This document shows positions 5,146 through 8,443 of a stretch of 8,443 nt of DNA, one piece after another. A model generated the notes under the pieces. The model saw nothing but the letters and a program-made list of their open reading frames with translations, was not told the DNA's origin and ran no database searches. The translations under genes and the position numbers were made by a program. The stretch's first letter is position 1. The number at the start of each line of letters is the position of its first letter. This DNA is from an uncultured Oscillospiraceae bacterium (lineage in GTDB: Bacteria > Bacillota > Clostridia > Oscillospirales > Acutalibacteraceae), in contig URDW01000094.1 in assembly GCA_900546735.1 (NCBI GenBank), forward strand, positions 1 to 8,443. Direction: 5' to 3'.

Positions 5146-6541
5146 ATACAGGATGCACTTTGCTGTCGATATCGTCATGTTTGCCGTCCAGGCCGTATTT
5201 ATTATCTCTTCTTTTCTGGAAGAATTTAACAGCGACCTGACCAAACTGGGCATAAGAAAGGATGTCTTCCTCCTGCTCATAGTACTCTTCAATATCTTTT
5301 TTGAAAGTGTCAAGCTCGGGCTTCAGCAGGTCTGCGGGGCGGCAGGTGATGACCTCGTCGTCACCAACGATCTGCTTTTTGAACTCATCACTGATCTCGC
5401 AAGGCGTTTTGCCGTATTTACCGGCCACAAGGTCCTTGAACTCTTTTGTGACCATTTTATAGCGTTCGCCCATGATGACATTGAACACAGCCTGCGTACC
5501 GACGATCTGGGAGGTCGGCGTAACCAGCGGCGGATAACCGGAATCCTTACGCACGCGCGGCACTTCGGCCAGCACCTCGTCCAGCTTATCGGCCTTACCG
5601 GCCTGCTTCAGCTGCGACACAAGGTTGGAAAGCATGCCGCCGGGCACCTGGTAAAGCAGGGTGTTGGCGTCCACACCAAGCATTTTCGGATCCAGAAGAC
5701 CGCTTTCCAGATACTTTTCACGAAGCGGTACGAAAAAGTCACGGATCTCGGAAAGCGCTTTCAGATCCAGGCCTGTATCATACTCTGTGCCCTGCAGCGC
5801 AGCCACCATAGACTCTGTGGCGGCATGGGACGTGCCCATAGCAAGCGGACTCATGGCCGTATCGATCACGTCTACGCCGGCCTCAATGCCCTTGAGCAGA
5901 GACATGGAAGCCAGGCCGCTGGTGTAGTGCGTATGCAGCTGCAGCGGGATCTTGACCGTTTCTTTCAGCGCCTTGACCAGGTCATAGGTGCCGTACGGCG
6001 TCAGCAGACCGGCCATATCCTTGATGCAGATGGAATCTGCGCCGGCGTCTTCCAGCTGCTTGGCGTATTTGCAGTAATATTCCAGGTCAAACACGGGGCC
6101 GGTCGTGTAGGAAATGGCAGCCTGTACATGGCCGTTGTACTTTTTAGCGGCGTTGATAGCCGTTTCCAGGTTGCGCACGTCGTTGAGCGCGTCAAAAATA
6201 CGCATGATGTCGATGCCGTTGTCGATCGACTTCTTTACAAAATAATCCACGACGTCGTCAGCATAATGACGGTAGCCGAGCATGTTCTGCCCGCGGAAAA
6301 GCATTTGCAGCTTGGTGTTGGGACACTTTTTGCGGATGATGCGCAGGCGCTCCCACGGATCCTCATCCAAAAAGCGCAGGCAGGCGTCAAACGTGGCGCC
6401 GCCCCAGCACTCGAGCGAATGAAAACCGACTTTGTCCATTTTGTCCAGGATGTCCACAAACTCATCGGTGCGCATCCGGGTAGCGATCAGCGACTGGTGA
6501 GCGTCACGCAGGACGGTTTCGGTAATACCAATTTTAGCCAT
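5144..6541 (-). CDS. oadA: Biotin-dependent carboxyltransferase, OadA / transcarboxylase 5S type
   Basis: A 465-residue cytosolic subunit that moves a carboxyl group between oxaloacetate/pyruvate and biotin. The TIM-barrel HMGL-like domain begins ITETVLRDAHQSL (6-18), with metal-ligand D13. It continues with LFRGQNMLGYRHY (81-93), the conserved K174 in IKDMAGLL that is carbamylated in the family, and HTHYTSG with metal ligands H203 and H205. The conserved C-terminal PYC/OADA domain follows with QVPGGMLSNL (298-307). There is no biotinyl domain at the C-terminus. That part is encoded separately by the gene immediately upstream (6557-6970), 15 bases away. The start at 6541 is set by AGGAG (6550-6554), 8 bases before the ATG. 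Oxaloacetate decarboxylase alpha, pyruvate carboxylase subunit B and transcarboxylase 5S are closely related. The partners here favour a decarboxylase or transcarboxylase over pyruvate carboxylase, since no biotin carboxylase gene is present in the window. Confidence 0.92.
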   Translation of the reverse strand: MAKIGITETVLRDAHQSLIATRMRTDEFVDILDKMDKVGFHSLECWGGATFDACLRFLDEDPWERLRIIRKKCPNTKLQMLFRGQNMLGYRHYADDVVDYFVKKSIDNGIDIMRIFDALNDVRNLETAINAAKKYNGHVQAAISYTTGPVFDLEYYCKYAKQLEDAGADSICIKDMAGLLTPYGTYDLVKALKETVKIPLQLHTHYTSGLASMSLLKGIEAGVDVIDTAMSPLAMGTSHAATESMVAALQGTEYDTGLDLKALSEIRDFFVPLREKYLESGLLDPKMLGVDANTLLYQVPGGMLSNLVSQLKQAGKADKLDEVLAEVPRVRKDSGYPPLVTPTSQIVGTQAVFNVIMGERYKMVTKEFKDLVAGKYGKTPCEISDEFKKQIVGDDEVITCRPADLLKPELDTFKKDIEEYYEQEEDILSYAQFGQVAVKFFQKRRDNKYGLDGKHDDIDSKVHPV

Positions 6542-6556
6542 AGGTGACACTCCTTA

Positions 6557-6970
6557 TCAGTTCAAAGTCAGAATAACGGTGCCGGCTTCCACGCTGTCGC
6601 CCTTGGAAAGGTTGACAGACGCGACCGTACCGGCCTGCGGCGCAACGATGTCGTTCTCCATCTTCATAGCCTCAAGCACGCAGACCACCTGGCCGCTTTC
6701 CACCTGCTGGCCAACAGAGACTTTGACATCGATCAGCGTGCCGGGCATCGGTGCGCTGATCTCGACGGAGCCGGGGGTACCGGTCGCAGCGGGCGCTGCA
6801 GGGGCCGGAGCCTCAGCCGGCTCGGCTGCAGGAGCCGGAGCAGGCGCTGCTGCAGGTGCAGCCGGTGCAGCTACGGGAGCGGCAGCGGGTGCGGCGGGCG
6901 CGGCGCCGTTTGCCTCATCTACAGTTACGTCATAAGCGACGCCGTTGACAGTAATTGTATATCTTTTCAT
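6557..6970 (-). CDS. Biotin carboxyl carrier subunit (1.3S / gamma-type)
   Basis: A 137-residue protein that carries biotin between two carboxyltransferase active sites. It has a short N-terminal beta region (1-22, MKRYTITVNGVAYDVTVDE), then an Ala/Pro-rich flexible linker (about 23-64), then a compact biotinyl domain (about 68-137). The biotinylation site is EAMKMEN with modified Lys K103. SAPMPG (72-77) and the symmetric APQAG (109-113) mark the two halves of the domain. Its architecture matches carriers of transcarboxylase, methylmalonyl-CoA decarboxylase and glutaconyl-CoA decarboxylase. AGGAGG (6979-6984) lies 8 bases before the ATG, and the gap to the upstream gene is 18 bases, so the three genes are surely one operon. 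It needs a biotin ligase encoded elsewhere. Confidence 0.93.
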   Translation of the reverse strand: MKRYTITVNGVAYDVTVDEANGAAPAAPAAAPVAAPAAPAAAPAPAPAAEPAEAPAPAAPAATGTPGSVEISAPMPGTLIDVKVSVGQQVESGQVVCVLEAMKMENDIVAPQAGTVASVNLSKGDSVEAGTVILTLN

Positions 6971-6988
6971 CTTTATGTCCTCCTGAAA

Positions 6989-8317
6989 TTATTTCACAGA
7001 ATGCTTTCTAGCAATGGTGGCCTCGCGCTTGCCGGACAGAACATCCAGCGCGGCGCAAAGTTTGGCACGCGTGTCGGCCGGGTCAAACACATCGTCCAGG
7101 CAGCCGGCTTCTGCAGCATGCATGGCAGAGGCCTCGGTCGATTTGTATTCTTCGACAAGCTTGCTGCGGTCTTCACCGGCCGCAAGACGGTCGTTATAAA
7201 GGAAGGCAACGGCTGCATCGGGATCCAATGCAGAGAGCACGGCGCCGTTCCAGGCAAAGGCAAGGTCGGCATTGCTGCCGTGGCCGGCAAGCGCAATATA
7301 TGCTGCGCCGACTGCCTGACCGGTGACCAGCGTGATCTTCGGCGTGGTCGCGCCTGCATAGATGCAGGCAAGCGCTGTGGCCTTTTTCACGATGCCTTTT
7401 TGTTCTGCCGTTTCGCCTTTTTTGAAGCCCTGCGTATCGACAAGTGACACGACCGGGATGCTGTAAGCATCGCAAAGGCGGACAAAAGCGGCGGCCTTTT
7501 CACAGGCACAGGGGCAAAGCGCCTCAGCGCCATAGCCGACAAAGCCGACTGTGCTGCCCATGACGGTAGCCAGCGCCGTAACCACTTTGTTTTCGGCAAA
7601 ACCGGCTTTCAGTTCGATCACACTGCCTGCATCGGCAGCTGCGGTGATCGTGTCGAGCACCGGCATACCGGCCGACGGGGCTGCACCGCTTTCGCTGAAA
7701 TCAAACACCGGCAGCGGCGCCAGATTGTTGGAGGGCAGAAGCGAAACGATCTGTCTGGCCGTGTCGATCGCCTGGGCCTCGGTATCGCAAAGTACGTCAA
7801 ATGTACCGTTTGCGAAGTTGTCTTGCGCTGTTGTTTCGCTCGGTGCGCCAAGATAGCACTCGGCATCCTTTACGGCAACGACAACGTCGGCCGCCTGCGC
7901 GACCAGGGAGCTTGTCCCGAGGCAGGGGCCGAGGATCAGCGAGATCTGCGGCACAACGCCGGAGACGGACGTGCTGGCTTTGAGCACGTCGCCGTATGCG
8001 GCAAGCGCTTCGATCCCCTGCGAGACCTTCATGCCGTTGGAATCATAGATCCCGACGACCGGGCAGCCTGTTTTCTGTGCAAGGCCGTAAATTTTTTGAA
8101 TGGTTGCACACTGTGCTTTACTGACAGCGCCGCCGTCAGATGCAATGTCCTGGCTGAATGCATAAACCGCAGCACCATTTACCGTGCCAAACCCGGCAGC
8201 AACTTCCACACTGCCGTCCGACGACTTTGCAAACGCATCGATCCTGGTGAAATCGGCGTCGTCAAAAAGCAGTTCCAGTCGCTGCAAAGCGGCACTTTTT
8301 TCTGAAAGGTTGGCCAT
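6989..8317 (-). CDS. Short, divergent acyl-CoA carboxyltransferase-like subunit (12S / MmdA-like)
   Basis: A 442-residue cytosolic protein of the carboxyl transferase family, first gene of the operon. In the family this subunit moves the carboxyl group between biotin and an acyl-CoA such as propionyl/methylmalonyl-CoA. Both crotonase-like halves are visible. The N-half has GFGTVNGAAVYAFSQDIASDGG (42-63), YDSNGMKVSQGIEAL (91-105) and SGVVPQISLILGPCLG (119-134). The C-half has DTQGFKKGETAEQKGIV (294-310) and TGQAVGAAYIALAG (332-345). It is some 70 residues shorter than the usual 510 or so. The usual DSGGARIQEG is DSNGMKVSQG, GPCAGG is GPCLGT, and GGAY is GAAY, so the oxyanion-hole regions are altered. 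AAGGAGG lies 6 bases before the ATG at 8317. Its acyl-CoA substrate, or even its activity, is uncertain. Confidence 0.87.
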   Translation of the reverse strand: MANLSEKSAALQRLELLFDDADFTRIDAFAKSSDGSVEVAAGFGTVNGAAVYAFSQDIASDGGAVSKAQCATIQKIYGLAQKTGCPVVGIYDSNGMKVSQGIEALAAYGDVLKASTSVSGVVPQISLILGPCLGTSSLVAQAADVVVAVKDAECYLGAPSETTAQDNFANGTFDVLCDTEAQAIDTARQIVSLLPSNNLAPLPVFDFSESGAAPSAGMPVLDTITAAADAGSVIELKAGFAENKVVTALATVMGSTVGFVGYGAEALCPCACEKAAAFVRLCDAYSIPVVSLVDTQGFKKGETAEQKGIVKKATALACIYAGATTPKITLVTGQAVGAAYIALAGHGSNADLAFAWNGAVLSALDPDAAVAFLYNDRLAAGEDRSKLVEEYKSTEASAMHAAEAGCLDDVFDPADTRAKLCAALDVLSGKREATIARKHSVK

Positions 8318-8367
8318 GAGTTTCCTCCTTAAAATGCATGATATTTATCTAAAAATCATTGTTGATT

Positions 8368-8396
8368 ATGATACCACTTTTTGCCCTTAATTACAA
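8368..8396 (-). promoter_or_regulatory. Probable promoter of the carboxyltransferase operon
   Basis: TTGTAA (8391-8396), 17 bases, TATCAT (8368-8373) on the minus strand, with a start near 8361 and a leader of about 45 bases. The spacing is ideal and the boxes are moderate. It lies at the very edge of the genomic sequence, so upstream operators or an upstream gene cannot be judged. Confidence 0.55.
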
Positions 8397-8397
8397 T

Positions 8398-8443
8398 CTG
8401 TCTCTTATACACATCTCCGAGACCACGAGACACTGAGCGATCT
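8398..8443. other. Nextera/Illumina adapter read-through, not genomic DNA
   Basis: Bases 8398-8416 are the 19-base Tn5 mosaic end CTGTCTCTTATACACATCT. Next comes CCGAGACCACGAGAC (8417-8431), which is the Nextera read-2 adapter with one substitution (A for C at 8422). Then follow an 8-base block ACTGAGCG (8432-8439) in the place of the i7 index, and ATCT, the start of the P7 flank. The contig therefore ended by assembling untrimmed adapter. Genomic sequence ends at 8397. Confidence 0.97.

Noticed and set aside
5108..6547. 479-codon plus-strand open frame
   Set aside because: It is the mirror of the oadA-like gene, which has all catalytic motifs. The plus frame shows no family resemblance and begins inside the terminator region.
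6833..6902. GC-rich repetitive tract in the biotin carrier gene as a repeat element
   Set aside because: It is the codon-level trace of the Ala/Pro linker, a normal feature of these carriers, not a mobile or regulatory repeat.

Overview
The window looks like a contig end from a moderately GC-rich Bacillota genome, most likely a gut Clostridia member (Oscillospiraceae/Ruminococcaceae-like). This rests on strong AGGAGG-type ribosome binding sites, sigma-A type promoters, short AT-rich intergenic stretches with hairpin-plus-U-tract terminators, a DUF1292 protein, a Firmicutes-style 6S RNA, and a stand-alone biotin carrier next to an oxaloacetate-decarboxylase-type carboxyltransferase. The genus is inference. 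The last 46 bases (8398-8443) are not genomic: they are Illumina/Nextera transposase adapter, so real sequence stops at 8397.

Layout, left to right. Position 2-1474 (minus) is altronate dehydratase (uxaA), with its own promoter and an operator-like palindrome. From about 1561 to 2370 (minus) there is no convincing long gene. There is instead a near-consensus promoter, about 800 bases rich in inverted repeats, a 16-codon open frame with a perfect ribosome binding site near the 5' end, and a strong terminator. I read this as a large structured or dual-function RNA, the most interesting item here. Divergently (plus strand) come a 103-residue DUF1292 protein (2524-2835) and a 6S RNA (about 2840-3020), ending at a bidirectional terminator. 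Then on the minus strand come a Cof-type HAD phosphatase (3073-3912) and an NAD(P)-binding epimerase-like protein (3959-4975).

The right third (5144-8317, minus) is a compact three-gene operon with its promoter at 8368-8396 and a terminator at 5114-5145. It encodes a short, divergent acyl-CoA carboxyltransferase-like subunit, a biotin carrier with an Ala/Pro linker, and an OadA/5S-type carboxyltransferase. Together these carry the three parts of a 12S/1.3S/5S transcarboxylase, or the soluble part of a biotin-dependent decarboxylase. No membrane Na+-pump subunit is in the window. The operon would shuttle carboxyl groups between oxaloacetate/pyruvate and an acyl-CoA through biotin.

The uxaA gene points to hexuronate (pectin sugar) catabolism feeding pyruvate. 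A link between it and the carboxyl-transfer operon is plausible metabolically but is not shown by the sequence.
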